A DNA stretch of 51,000 bases from Neelides folsomi (Eukaryota > Arthropoda > Collembola > Neelipleona > Neelidae). Made by a program: the position numbers and the translations under genes. Position 1 is the stretch's first letter, and the number at the start of each line of letters is the position of its first letter. The notes beneath the pieces are model-generated. The model searched no databases and was not told the DNA's origin. It worked only from the letters and a program-made list of their open reading frames with translations. Shown here in pieces: positions 23,501-34,923 of this stretch. The DNA lies in NCBI GenBank assembly GCA_034687125.1, contig JAQGBZ010000421.1:1-51000 (forward strand), read 5' to 3'.

Positions 23501-24285
23501 AAAATAGTTAAAATAATTAAAATAATTAAATAATGATTAAAAGCAATTAAAAAAATTTTAAAGTATGAAATTCTACAAGAAAAACGAACCTCGACCGTTT
23601 TGAAATCTCCTGTATGGGGACTGTTGACATCATAAGAGTAAGAATAATCACGTGGAGTTTCATCTTCTTCCTCAGGTGGTGGTGGTGGATAATGTGGTGG
23701 TGGTGGATGTTGTGGAGGTGGATGATGTGGATATGGATATCTTGGTCTTGGTGTCGTCGTCGTCGTCGTCGTCGTCGTGGTCGGTGGATGAGGATAAGGA
23801 ATATAAATCCGTGTAGGTTGGGATTCCCTCTGCTGTTTAATTTTCAATACAAATTTCTTCTGCGGGCGACTTGGAGGTTTTGACACAACGATGACGTATT
23901 TCCCTTTTTTGTTCCCTGAACTCGACGGCGACTCGGACTCAGTTTCGGAATCATCTTCATCTTCTTCTTCGGGCGATTGGACCACGACGATGTTTTTAGA
24001 AGGAGGTTTATAATAAAGGTAATGATGTGGAGCTGGGGTTGTCGTGGTGGTGGTGGTTGGAGGAGGGTGAGGATAATAGCTATAGTAGTGGTTCGGAGGT
24101 GGCGGAGGTGGCGGAGGAGTTGTGGTTGTAGGTGGAGGATATCTATGAGGATAGTGAGGTGGAGGTGGTGGAGGAGGTGGAGGAGGATAAACAGGATAAT
24201 GTGGATGGTAAGGAGGACCTGGGTGAATTAATCCAGTTGAGAATTTAGCAAAAAAGAAAATTAAAATCGAAAGTCCTAACTTCAT
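20581..24285 (-). CDS. RR-2-type cuticle protein with Pro/His/Tyr and poly-Thr repeats
   Basis: Exons 24285-23590, 21064-20996 and 20871-20581 join in phase 0 to 351 residues. A signal peptide (MKLGLSILIFFFAKFSTG) precedes PPHYP/PPPTTTT repeats, an acidic EEEDEDDSETESES block and a basic GKYVIVVSKPPSRPQKK stretch. The chitin-binding domain is divided by two introns: YSYSYDVNSPHTGDFKTVE | ESRTGDVVTGSYSF..DGIVRT | VTYTADSENGFNALV. The C-terminus is PPPHYPPSHPP repeats ending PRH. Exon 1 alone would lack half the domain; joining it to exons 2.5 kb away restores the exact consensus spacing. The protein is secreted and probably forms or cross-links cuticle matrix through Tyr/His-rich repeats. The first intron sits at the same place and phase as in the other cuticle gene; the second is unique here. 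Confidence 0.87.
20590..20800 (-). repeat. PPHYPPSHPP-coding minisatellite
   Basis: G/T-rich on the plus strand. Degenerate units of about 30-39 bp encode PPPPPHYPPSHP variants at the C-terminus of the cuticle protein. Confidence 0.8.
21065..23589 (-). other. 2.5-kb intron inside the chitin-binding domain
   Basis: Donor GTTCGT at 23589 and acceptor CTTGAAG at 21065. It is much longer than the other introns in the window. No nested gene is supported: frames such as 22718-22969 (minus) and 21898-22119 (plus) are hydrophobic AT-rich products. Confidence 0.7.
23752..23778. repeat. (GTC)n microsatellite coding poly-Thr
   Basis: About nine GTC/TCG triplets on the plus strand, ACG (Thr) codons in the cuticle gene. 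Triplet slippage can change the Thr count. Confidence 0.85.
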
Positions 24286-24350
24286 CTCGCCGTTTTTAAT
24301 TTTAAAATTTTTAAGTTTTAAATAAATTAAGCTACTAAAACTAATAGCTC

Positions 24351-24360
24351 ACTTATAAAT
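24351..24360 (-). promoter_or_regulatory. TATA box of the second cuticle gene
   Basis: The minus strand reads ATTTATAAGT about 65-75 bp upstream of the ATG at 24285, a spacing close to that of the first cuticle gene. Confidence 0.55.
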
Positions 24361-25881
24361 TTGATTATTTTAATAGGGTTTAAAAGTATGAAGTGAGCTA
24401 AGAGGAGGAAAGATGTTTAATGAGACTTTTCCATTCGGATCGAATTTATTTATAGGAACCATCGGCGGAGATCGTGGTCGGAAGAAGCGAGGGATTGACG
24501 TTGAGTTTGAGTTGAAGTTGGCAGGAGGCGGAATGCCGGATGAGGAATTGAGACAACAGACGAGAAATCAGTGCGGATCTCACACGGCTCAATTACAAAT
24601 CCAATCCAATAAATTCATTTGTTAAATCATCTCTTAAATGGCTAAATATCTCTATTGACGTTAAGTACGCTCACTAATTCCAGAGTAAGCTTAATGTAAA
24701 AGCCGTCCAATATAAATTAGTAAACTTTCATCGAGAGGGAATTGGAGATAGACGGGTTATTATGTAAATCGTTACGTTCCCATTAAGTAAGTGTGAAAAC
24801 ATTTAAAATCACGCCATTAAAAAGATCCACTATCTGAGATCTTATAAAGACAACTCGATTCACAAATTAACAAGAGAAATATATAGGACGATCAATTCAT
24901 ATCCTATTAAGATAAGCTTTAACTACACTACAGGTCTGTATAAATAGGATAAGGATAGTTAAGTCAATTTGTATATAGAGCTATAAATGTTACAAAGTTA
25001 TAAATTACCTGAATAAAGAAAGGAAGAGAGTTTGAAGAAAGAAGTTATTTGTATTGAATGATTGGGATCAATCTATCAGTGGAACAAAATGGACAATTTG
25101 ATGAATCGTGCAGTTTTTTGCTCGATTCTAATTTTTACTTTCTATCAATGAAAATCCAATGAGTTTGTTTTAAATAAATGAAGTTAAAACTTTTAATGTT
25201 AATTTATACATAGAACGGTGTAGAATAAGCTGTCCAATTTAATATTTTATCATTACTATTTAAATTCTCGTGAATATAATTTATAATATAGTTTCTCTTG
25301 TCATTACAGGTGAATTTAACTTTTGTTTTGGAATGAGATTAAAAGCTATCTTTTGTTTCATTGTTTCCGACCATTAAATATTTGTGCAATATAAGGAAGA
25401 TAATGCGATTGTTAATGAAACTATTAAAATAATTTTAAATTACTCTCCCACTGTGATTTAATTTTATCAATAATAATTTTACTAAATAAATGCAGTAATT
25501 CAATTTCCAATGCTCAAATTAAATATCTTTATTCGTTTCATAATGGGAAATGAAATAATCATTTTGATCTTATAATACTTACGTGAACGACACATGTTGT
25601 ACTTAATAATGGTTTACCATAAATAGTAAAATCTTAATAGTTAAGTTTTATCAGTAAACTTAAGTAAGTTAAGTAGGTTGATTTCAGTACATTTGAGATT
25701 TATAACTAAACTACATGTCATTTATAATTTATTACTTATTTACATCAAATAATGATTTTTTATTTTCTTTATAGCCATTTGATAATAAAAGAGAAATTCC
25801 ACAGTGAGAATAAACTGCAACTAACATCACTGTAATGAATCATAAAATAATTATCATCTAATTAAAAATAATGAAGGGTGG
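24361..25881. other. Intergenic, cuticle gene to SIRT6
   Basis: The first 250 bp (24410-24610) are less AT-rich and hold a 70-codon frame (plus) with no family features, possibly promoter-proximal DNA of the cuticle gene. The rest is AT-rich with no gene seen. The SIRT6 3' UTR extends into its right side; a minus-strand AATAAA lies near 25757. Confidence 0.5.
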
Positions 25882-27680
25882 TTAAAATTCCAGAATTGGC
25901 TTCGGAACTTCTTCGACTTTAATTTCTGGTTCGATTTTAACTTCTTTAACTTCTTTAGTTTCATGGTTGGGAATTTGAAGATCATTAGCTGAAGGAATTG
26001 GAGGAATTGATGGAATTAATGGCTCAGGCTTAGGAGTGAATTTTTGCCTTTTGGTAATTGTCGTAACTTCTTCTTCAGACGAGGAAGATGAACGTCTTTT
26101 TTTCTTTCTCCTCTGAATTGTCTTTTTATTTTTATTCCCACGAAGGGCCATGATTTTCTTCAGCTTCGAGACAAAGGCAGAACTCAATGTCCAGTCAATA
26201 AATAATTTAGCATTCTTCCTCATTAAAACGGCAGGATCGGAAGATTCAGAGTAAGGTCGAACTTCTACTTTGAGAATTTCAGCGATTCGCTCCAATACAA
26301 GATCAACACGGGCATGGATAATGAGATCAGCTTTTTTGTACTTTAAATAAGAAACCAATTACAATAAAATAATTAAATTATAATAAATGAAAAATCGTTA
26401 ATTTTAGTTCAATCTTCAATCGCAGGTAGAAAATATTTTAATTATCATAATTACGTGTTCTGTAGTTTGAAGATTCACAACGACAAATTTTCCACCGGGG
26501 TTCTTTTTTGCTTTTAAAGGAAGAGTTCCAGCTGGGACAATTTGTAATGTTGTTCCAAGGCAAATACTTAAGTCGGACAATCTGAATAAATAGAACATTA
26601 TAAATGTCAGGGCAGATGATTTTTTGCTATCTAATAAAATTATATGATAAATGCTAAAATAATGAATTAATAATTATTATTTAACCAACGTTGAATGAAT
26701 ATCAGCCGCTTCAAGATCTTTTTCTGGTAAATTATGTTCCCAATCAAGAATGCTGTCTTTCAACTTTCCTCTGCAACCTCTCCCACCATATTTGACCCAA
26801 GGACAAGGAAGACCGATTTCTTTTTGTCCAACAGTAGGAACAGATTGGCCTTGAATAAATTGTCTGAAAATAATTTTAAATAATTAATATTGAACTCATT
26901 TGAATTAACGTGTAAAATTAACATTTAAAATATGATTTGATACAATATTGACGTTGAAATTGATTCATCATAATAAATTAAGTAATTATAAATAAATAAA
27001 TGTTAGTTAAGAATATTTAGTTAAATGTAAATTGTATATTTAATTACTTTTCGCACGTATTGCATTGTGCCACGAACATATTCCCATGAAGTTCAGAAAT
27101 GGACGTTCGTTTGAGACCAGATTTTAAATGGAGCCCATCGATGTTTTGACTAACGACGAATTTAACGATCCCAGCTTCTGCCAAGCTTGCTAAAATCATA
27201 TGGGTTTTCGTTGGAACTGCATAATCGAATGAAATATTGATATCGGGTTTCAGCCCTTTTTCTTCCAAAGTCCAAACTCCATTTGGGCCTCGGAAATCAG
27301 GAATTCCAGCAGCTAAGGACGAAATAATTAATAAATGCCAAATATGGAATGGAGATATATTAAATGCGATTAAAAATGTAAGATAAATAATATATATTAA
27401 ATATATATTTAATATACCAGTTGATATTCCAGCTCCTGTATGAACCACAATGTGTTTAGCCTCTTTCATCCATTCTGCCAATTTCTCAATCTTCAAATCA
27501 ATTGCATTTGGTTCTTCAATTATCTAAAAATTCGTAAAATCCACATAACAATAATTGATGTTAACAAATGTGAGGAATGAATATAATTGTAAATTCAAAT
27601 AGAAATAATCATACCTCTGGAAGACCAAGTCGGCCTTTATTTTCATATGGTGAAAGACCATCAGCGTAATTACAAGACAT
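25882..27680 (-). CDS. SIRT6: NAD-dependent protein deacylase SIRT6
   Basis: Six exons (27680-27615, 27523-27418, 27312-27048, 26863-26690, 26581-26455, 26340-25882) join in frame to 398 residues. The N-terminus [20 protein letters not shown] is diagnostic of SIRT6. The Rossmann fold has [28 protein letters not shown] and the catalytic His133 in ELHGNMF. Zinc ligands are Cys141 and Cys144 (CNTC) with two more in LPCPW and [24 protein letters not shown] and VVNLQTTEH complete the NAD pocket. SIRT6 removes acyl groups from histone H3 and works in DNA repair, telomere and metabolic gene control in the nucleus. The tail after the catalytic core is long and charged, with [15 protein letters not shown] as a likely nuclear signal and a Glu/Lys/Pro-rich end. 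Intron 4 uses donor GTTGGT, chosen because it alone keeps frame. Confidence 0.95.
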
Positions 27681-28239
27681 GATTTATAAAATGTTTATTC
27701 GCGATTAGATATTATATATCTCGAATCAAGGTATTTTAGATTTAATCTAATAACATTGTAGTTCCAAACGGGAACAAAATTGGTAGACTAATTAAAATCC
27801 ATGCCTTAAAATATCCCAATGTTTAAGATTGAGATAGAGGATAGAGAGCGAGTAGAAATAAAGAATTAAAATTAAGTTTAATATTTTTATATGACTGCTT
27901 CAAAATACATTTTCAATTCGATATCTGGATTGAATATTATTTACTTAAATGTAAATAAAAATGTACTTTAAATGCAAAGTTGCAATCTGCAATGAAATGC
28001 AACACAAGCAAAATGCAATTTGAATGAATTGAATCAGGAGGAAAAGAATGAAAATCTTGGTGCCTTGAATAGCGAGAAGTAAACGCAAATAAAGGCTTTT
28101 AGGAGAAATCATTTCATTCACATTACCTACATAAAACACCATCAGCATCATGCATCAATTAACAGTTTAATTTCTTTAGGCAAAATAGTTTTAAATAATT
28201 AGCTAAAAATTATTTAATTAAAATTAAATATGAATTTTA
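27681..28239. other. Intergenic upstream of SIRT6
   Basis: AT-rich. Holds the SIRT6 promoter side; no other gene seen. Confidence 0.5.
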
Positions 28240-28710
28240 GTATATCAGGCCTATGGTTTCCCCAAATCCGCTTTTTTATTTTGCGTTTCGGATTATCGAA
28301 AATGCAAAAGCGTAAACGCGTATTGCAAAATGCGGAATGCGGAGAAACAGAATTAAAATAATTGCGATAGGGATTATCAAAAGGACAACTTACGGATGGA
28401 ATTTCTGCGACGAGGAGGGTTTCCCTTGACTTGTGGTGTAGTGGACGGTATTTTGGTTGAAATTCAGAGGAGAACGAGAATTGGAATTTGTGGATAGGCA
28501 TTCAAGACACTCGATTAATGCTTGCATGGTTGCTGGATCCGACTTATCATTTTATTTAAATTTAATTCTCGCGCATGTATCACTCCGCTGCTCTTTGAAA
28601 AAATGGGGAACGGAGTAAAATTGTTGATAATATCAACCTCCTCCGTAATCCGCGTTACCAGCGTAATGCGGAAGCGGAAAGCGTATTTGCGGAATGCGGA
28701 ATGATAGGTA
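28240..28710. mobile_element. Candidate non-autonomous element rich in GCGGAATGCGGA
   Basis: A 470-bp patch with higher GC. Its ends look like imperfect inverted repeats: left CCTATGGTTTCCCCAAATCC, and on the opposite strand right CCTATCATTCCGCATTCC. Near both ends the motif GCGGAATGCGG recurs (about 28340 and 28690), with related GCGTAA/GCGGAAGCGG words. No coding frame fits a transposase. The element call, limits and class are uncertain. Confidence 0.35.
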
Positions 28711-28865
28711 AAAATAAATTATTAAAATTCCAAATAATTAATAATTTAATAATTCCATCGTTATTATTTAACAATTATCCAGATGAAATTTTGATTTTGA
28801 AGAAATATTCTTTAATTACAAATGAAAACGGTGAAATAATTTCTACACATCGTTTAATTCAAGAT

Positions 28866-28975
28866 ATACAATTTAATGTCAATAAATTAAACAATATAAA
28901 CTTTTTATACTATGAACGAAATTAACTAATAATAGAATGATTCATTCAACTAATAGCAATGGATTTTATTAACCA
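28866..28975 (+). repeat. Left copy of direct repeat around the GPCR pseudogene
   Basis: Shares ATTTAATNTCAATAAATTAA, then ATATAAACTTTTTA, AACGAAATTAA and CATTSAACTAA-AGCAATG with 30978-31085, with small gaps. A 74-codon frame (28701-28925) ends inside it (NFLYYERN stop); the right copy reads a similar NFL..KRN before a stop, but neither is recognised as a protein. Confidence 0.55.
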
Positions 28976-29492
28976 TTAAAAATCAAATCTCAAACTCATT
29001 ATGATTAAATTTATATTATTATTAATTATTGTTTTATAACATATCGTATTTAATGCGATTTGATTACTATAATTTTTTATCCCATTATTCAGGAATTTCG
29101 TGATTTAATATTTTTATTGACTTATAGCTTTTCTATCGAATGTCAGATGATATATTAAGGGACGGTGTAATGTTTTTATAATTAATATACGCATAGTAGG
29201 TATTCTTTTAAAACATATTATACAGAAATGATATTAGAGGTACTCTTGTATTTAAATAAACAGGATTGGTAACTGTTAAAAAACATTTTTTATGGAGTTT
29301 ACGTGAGTCTATAAGACTTTCCTTACGTCCTTGAGAAACTGATATATATTTACTTGTTAACTTATCATGAAAATACAATACTTTTAAAAATGAAACAATT
29401 ATTTTCTTATTTTTTGTCCATTCCGTTAGGTTTAAAAGTTTAATTTTTAAATTAAAATATCTTTCATTTTTTATCATTTTTATCAATATAAA

Positions 29493-30717
29493 ATGATTGA
29501 TTTTGAAGAGTTATATAAAGGTGCTATATGAGATTTTTATCCCTCTGGTTTATTTATGATTTTGATCACAGTGTTTGGATTAATTGGAAATCTTTTCACT
29601 TTCCTTGTTTTGATTCGACCAGGAATGAAATCAACGTATAGTTTATTAATGATAGGATTAACATTTTGTGACTTTATGGATTTAATAGATAAATTCTTAA
29701 AAATTGGTCTCCCATCATTATTTACCCATTACAAAATTGGAAAGTATTATTTTTATTTGTGGTCCATTACGTTTCCGGAAACTAGCAATTAATTTTATCA
29801 GTAAGCAATTTACATATTATATTTATAATAAAGTACATTTTACATTTCAATTTAAGATTACAATTTAGTGGGTAATTATTGGATATGTTATTTTTTTAAT
29901 TGTGAGACAATTGTTCTTAAAAAATTATTTTTTGCATTGTCAGTTAAAATGGGCTCAAGCTATTTTACAATTGGAATTGTAATTGATCGATTAATCGTTG
30001 TAAAATTCCCTCTCCAAGTGAAACATATTTGGACTCAAAGACGCGCGTTTTACCTAGCCATTTTCCTTGCTGGGTTTTGAATTTTATACAATACAACACG
30101 ATGGTTGCAATTCAGAAGAATTGAAGTTTTGGATGAAAATGGAACCTTTTTATATTACCTTGTTGAAATGACGGATTTACAAAAAAACAAAAACTACAAT
30201 ATGTTTTACCTTGTGTTATCTGATTTAATTTTTATGATTCTAATTCCATTCATTGTTCTGCTTACACCAAGCATAATTATTTGGAAAGAGGTAAACAGTG
30301 ATTTTAACTAATTTAATATTGAATCAGTCAATCACAAACGCAATTAAAAAAATCTTTTCAGATGCAAAATGCAAGAAAATTAAGGAGAATAATGACCACA
30401 TCTGAAGAAGGGGAAAATTCAATCACATATATGTTAATTTCAATTGTTGTGCTTTACTTGGTCTCTGCTTCCCCTTATATTATTAGCACAATTTTACATT
30501 TTTTAAAATTGCCTGATTTAGACGTTTTTCCACAACAGTCATTGCAATAAATTCGGCAGTAAATTTTATTTTTTACTGTTCATTTGGAAGTAAATTCAGA
30601 AAAGAATTTTGCTCATTGGCGAAAGAAATTTTTAATTTTAGCAACAAAAGAACTTCGATCAACTTCCAGGAATTCTACTCCATCTACAAATATTTCGTCA
30701 TTATCTCCAGCATTTAA
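29493..30717 (+). pseudogene. Peptide-type rhodopsin-family GPCR, multiple lesions
   Basis: Seven-helix receptor features can be followed in order: TM1 FGLIGNLFTFLVLIRPGMKS, TM2 LLMIGLTFCDFMDLI, TM3 GSSYFTIGIVIDRLIVVKFP (DRL in place of DRY), TM4 RRAFYLAIFLAGF, TM5 FYLVLSDLIFMILIPFIVLL, basic ARKLRRIMTTS before TM6 ITYMLISIVVLYLVSASPY, and TM7 NSAVNFIFYCSFGSKFRKEF. This resembles the FMRFamide-receptor-like group expanded in arthropods. In-frame stops lie at 29529-29531 (TGA), 29790-29792 (TAA) and 30078-30080 (TGA), and a frame change near 30525-30545 separates TM6 from TM7. Two introns (about 29800-29868 and 30291-30360) keep good GT/AG sites, so it is a decayed gene copy, not a retrocopy. 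Ligand unknown. Confidence 0.8.
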
Positions 30718-30977
30718 TTCAACAAAAATTTAAATCTTTATGAAACCTAATTTTTTTTTATTAAATTGTTATGAATTTATCAAATTTGTTGTTATATAAA
30801 AATAACATTTAATTTAATTTTGTTGAAATACAATCAATTTTATTGATGTTCATTTAAGCAATAATAAAAATATTATTAAATTTTTTTTATATTTTATATA
30901 AAACGAATATTAAATACTCAAATTATACGACTAATTGTGAATAATTTTTCTGGTTTAATAAAATCTTATCATCTTTA

Positions 30978-31085
30978 ATACGATAATTTAATTTCAATAA
31001 ATTAAATATAAACTTTTTACGCAATAAACGAAATTAAATATACACGAATTACTCATTGAACTAAAGCAATGAATAACATTAATCA
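30978..31085 (+). repeat. Right copy of direct repeat around the GPCR pseudogene
   Basis: Counterpart of 28866-28975, about 2.1 kb downstream in the same orientation; see that entry for the shared blocks. Confidence 0.55.
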
Positions 31086-34000
31086 ATGGAATAATCCATA
31101 AAGAAGGAAAAATCCAAAATCCAATATGGCTACTAAAAAGCCTATCTTAATACACACAATTTCAAAATATCTCAGGACTCCCCACCATTTTCCTTGGAAT
31201 ATCATGAAAACATTTGTTCTAAATAATTAGTTAAACCCAATCCATGTGTAAAATTCAAGGAAACCGTGGGGAAGGAATTTCATAGGAGAAGATCCATATA
31301 CCTAACCTTAATTGTAATTGCAAAATGTGCAAATATTCATGAAAGAAAGCTTTAATGTGTAAAAACCCCATCTGAGAAAAACCAGACAAATGCATTAGTT
31401 GACACTCGCCTGAATAGAAGTGTTAAGAAGACAACTAGTTAATTTTATGATTTTGAAATTGAATGCATTAATTATATCTCCAATTTGAATTGGAAGCAAT
31501 GCAGATACTTTTAAACTAATTGACTATAAAACATTAATACATTAACATGAGTATTTATTGTAAAGTTTAAATGAATTTGATGATTAAATAATTTGATATT
31601 CCAACAACGAAGATTAATAACTTTAGCTGTTTATTTAATTAACTTGATTATAATTATAATAACACACAAGATCATAAAATTATGTTTTAAAATATTATAA
31701 ACTATCATTATAGACAAGTTTAAAATAACATTCCATTAAACAACAAAATGAGGATTCACTTTATAGAACAATCGTTTGGGAAAGTTCACTTGTAATAATT
31801 GTAACAATAATGCTAATTATACGTTAATGATTATCATTTAATTAATTAACTATTTTCATATTTTCACGTATCTCACATACAATTTCTGTATATAAAATTA
31901 ACACTCTTCAATCTGTATCACACAGTTATTAAATATATTAGAAATACTTTTTGATGTTAGATATTTTAACATACTTTTTATTTATTTATATTTTTACATT
32001 GGTATACATTAAACATATTTCTCTTACTTTCAAATATTAAATTTTTACTATCGTTGCTCACATATGTAATAAAGATGTTTTATATAAAAAGAAATAATTG
32101 TTGAACACTCCATCAAAAAATCTCAATATGCCATAACTCATTTAATTACTAATTTAATGTTCCTTAAATCCATTCAATAATAAATACAATCCTTTAGGAT
32201 CGTATCATCGTATTTATTGATGCTGTAAAAATCTTACATTTAAAAGTTAAGTTCATTTTAAAATGTATTGTTCTCACGTTCTCACTCAATAAATTATGTT
32301 TAATTAACAATTACTTGTTCTAACATCAAGATAACATTTAAGAGAGCTTCAAATACAATTAAGCTAATGGTTTACTCATGCATGATAAATATATATTAAT
32401 TATATAATAATGTAAATGTAAAGGAATCTTAAATAACATGGAATAAAAATCACCATATTATTTTGTAGAAAAATTCTAAACTCTAAGAAAAATCTCATTT
32501 GAAGGTTGCACAACAAGCAGCAATTCCAAATTGTAGTTACATAACTAACATACTTCAAATTGGAATTTTTTATATTAAAAAGGTTAATTATGTAATTAAT
32601 AGGGATATAATTATCCTTCAACTCTGCCAAATCACATGAATAAAGATATTTTCATAATTTTTTAAAAAGATTGGCAAAACGAACTTTATTTTTTAATTCA
32701 CACATTTTCTCAATTTTCAATTTAAATATCTAAATTATAAATTGAATATATTTTGATGTGTATGATAAGTTCTTACATAGTGAAGAGATATCGAGTGTTT
32801 AAAAACTAATACTTTTATTATAATTTAAATAAATTATAATAATGTTCCCTGACTGTAATTGAATTGAATTGAATGATTGAATTCTGATCCCATATTTTGT
32901 TTTCACAACTTCAAAAATAATTCATTGCTAATAAAAAATGTGTACAATTAGCAATTGATGATTTGCTCATTATTTTTATATTGACTAATTCCGATTGATT
33001 GCTTGACTGATATTATTGGTTGGGATTGTGTATCAATGTTCATGCAATTTTATTAACTAAAAAACTTCAAACTAATAAATAACATAATAACATTAATTAG
33101 TTAAAATATTCGTAATACTACTGCATAAATATTACCATTAATTTTTATCATTTCTTTTATTATTATTATTAAATATCTAAATAATTAATCATTCTAATTC
33201 TAAAATAAAAAAGGGTATGTTTATCTATATAAAAAATCGCTGATCCATTTCTTATACCAAGAGAGTTAAACGATTTGCCTTGTAAATTTTAAAATATTTC
33301 ATAAAATGGGTTTAAGCAAACAGCCTTGATTAATTACCAATGAGTATAAGCTTCACTACAAGAAATGTTCCCTCGTAGTTTCCAATGAATAATCAATTAA
33401 CATTTTCCAATTAAATTGATTCATTCCGTTGGAATAAAATTCCTAAACTAACAATAAATTACAACATTGACACATCGTTTATCAAAAGGCCAAACAAGGC
33501 AAAGCACAGATTCCCATTATGCCTTTTATAAGATAATTATAGGCTATTAAAATTTTCCTATTTATTCATGCTCACAACATTAATTTAGCTATTTAATGTA
33601 AAAAGTAAAACTTGGGTTTAAAAGTTAAACAAAATTACTTTTTATCAAATCTGACAAATGATGTTGGGGGCTAATTAATTATCTCATACTCGGTATCAGT
33701 ATTTGGCTTCATGTAAAAATTGGCATACATATTTTTTTAAAAAATCCTCGAAAATCAAATCTATTCTAAAGTAAGAATACTTTATTCATTCCTAACTGTA
33801 AATAATGTAAATATTCTTTAAAACATTAATTGTTCAACAGGACAAAAAAACAATGTTCAGATTAAACAATTCTGGTAATTAAAAAGATCCCAACACAGCA
33901 AACATTTAGAGAATAAACTGAGAATGAGATTAAAAAATTATCAAAGCATGCAGAGTAAGTAATATCTCTAAATACAGATATTACTCAGGAATTAACGGAT

Positions 34001-34923
34001 TGGGCAAATGTTGTACCATTAATTAGGCAAATCCTTCATTGGATATCAAAACACTTCCAAAACTCAATGTTTTGTGAACAATCGTAAATAACTATTAAAA
34101 ACCAGTAAATTCAATTCGTTGCCGTTAAAAAGGAAAACATTTTACAATGCAATTACCTATAAGGAATTCCAATACAATTAAATTATTATAATATAAAATC
34201 TAAATTACTTTTAATAATACAATTAATTAAAATGAGCTATACTAAATAATACTAGTTTTAAAAGTAATTTCTCTAAATAATTCCTATACAACTTCATTCC
34301 TAATAAATTAAACAATAATAAATTAATTAACTATAAATATTATAAATTAATTTACTTTATTATAAATATTAATAAAAAATTGTCAGAACTTTCATGAAAA
34401 CTTCACAGATCTTTTTTTGTTATTTTTAATCATCATTAAAGACTAATTTTGTTAGGAAAATCTTAAGAATTGTTCTTTCAGTTCAACACATTTCAAATTA
34501 GGACAAAATTCCGATATCAAATATTTTTGACTTTATAGACAAGTGTGATTTACATCAAGTATTTAAATACGTTCTTTCGATTATAATATTATATTTAAAT
34601 CATCCGATCTACAGTTTATTTAAGGTCTAATTCCCTCTTGTGTATTCCTTTGAATGAGTTTTGATTTGATTTACATTTATACCATCAACGGACTTCAAGT
34701 TTGTTGTGATAAATGCAACAACGACGAGGAGATTTCATACGTTTACTTTTTTATAAAATATTTTTACGATCATTCCTCTTATAATCAGTTTTGTATTAGG
34801 GAGGTTTTCAAAAATTAGATATAATTTTCTTATATTTTAAATAGTATGTATTTTATATGTAGTGTGTATTATATTTTATATAAATGACGATACGAATTGA
34901 GGAAAACAGTCCAAGTGCTGCTA
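31086..34923. other. Gene-free AT-rich region
   Basis: No coding, RNA-gene or element signal that I can support. The last 500 bp probably include the 3' UTR of ABHD17. Confidence 0.55.

Noticed and set aside
24413..24625. 70-codon plus-strand frame upstream of the second cuticle gene
   Set aside because: No motif, no splice partner and promoter-proximal position; noted only as a GC-richer stretch.
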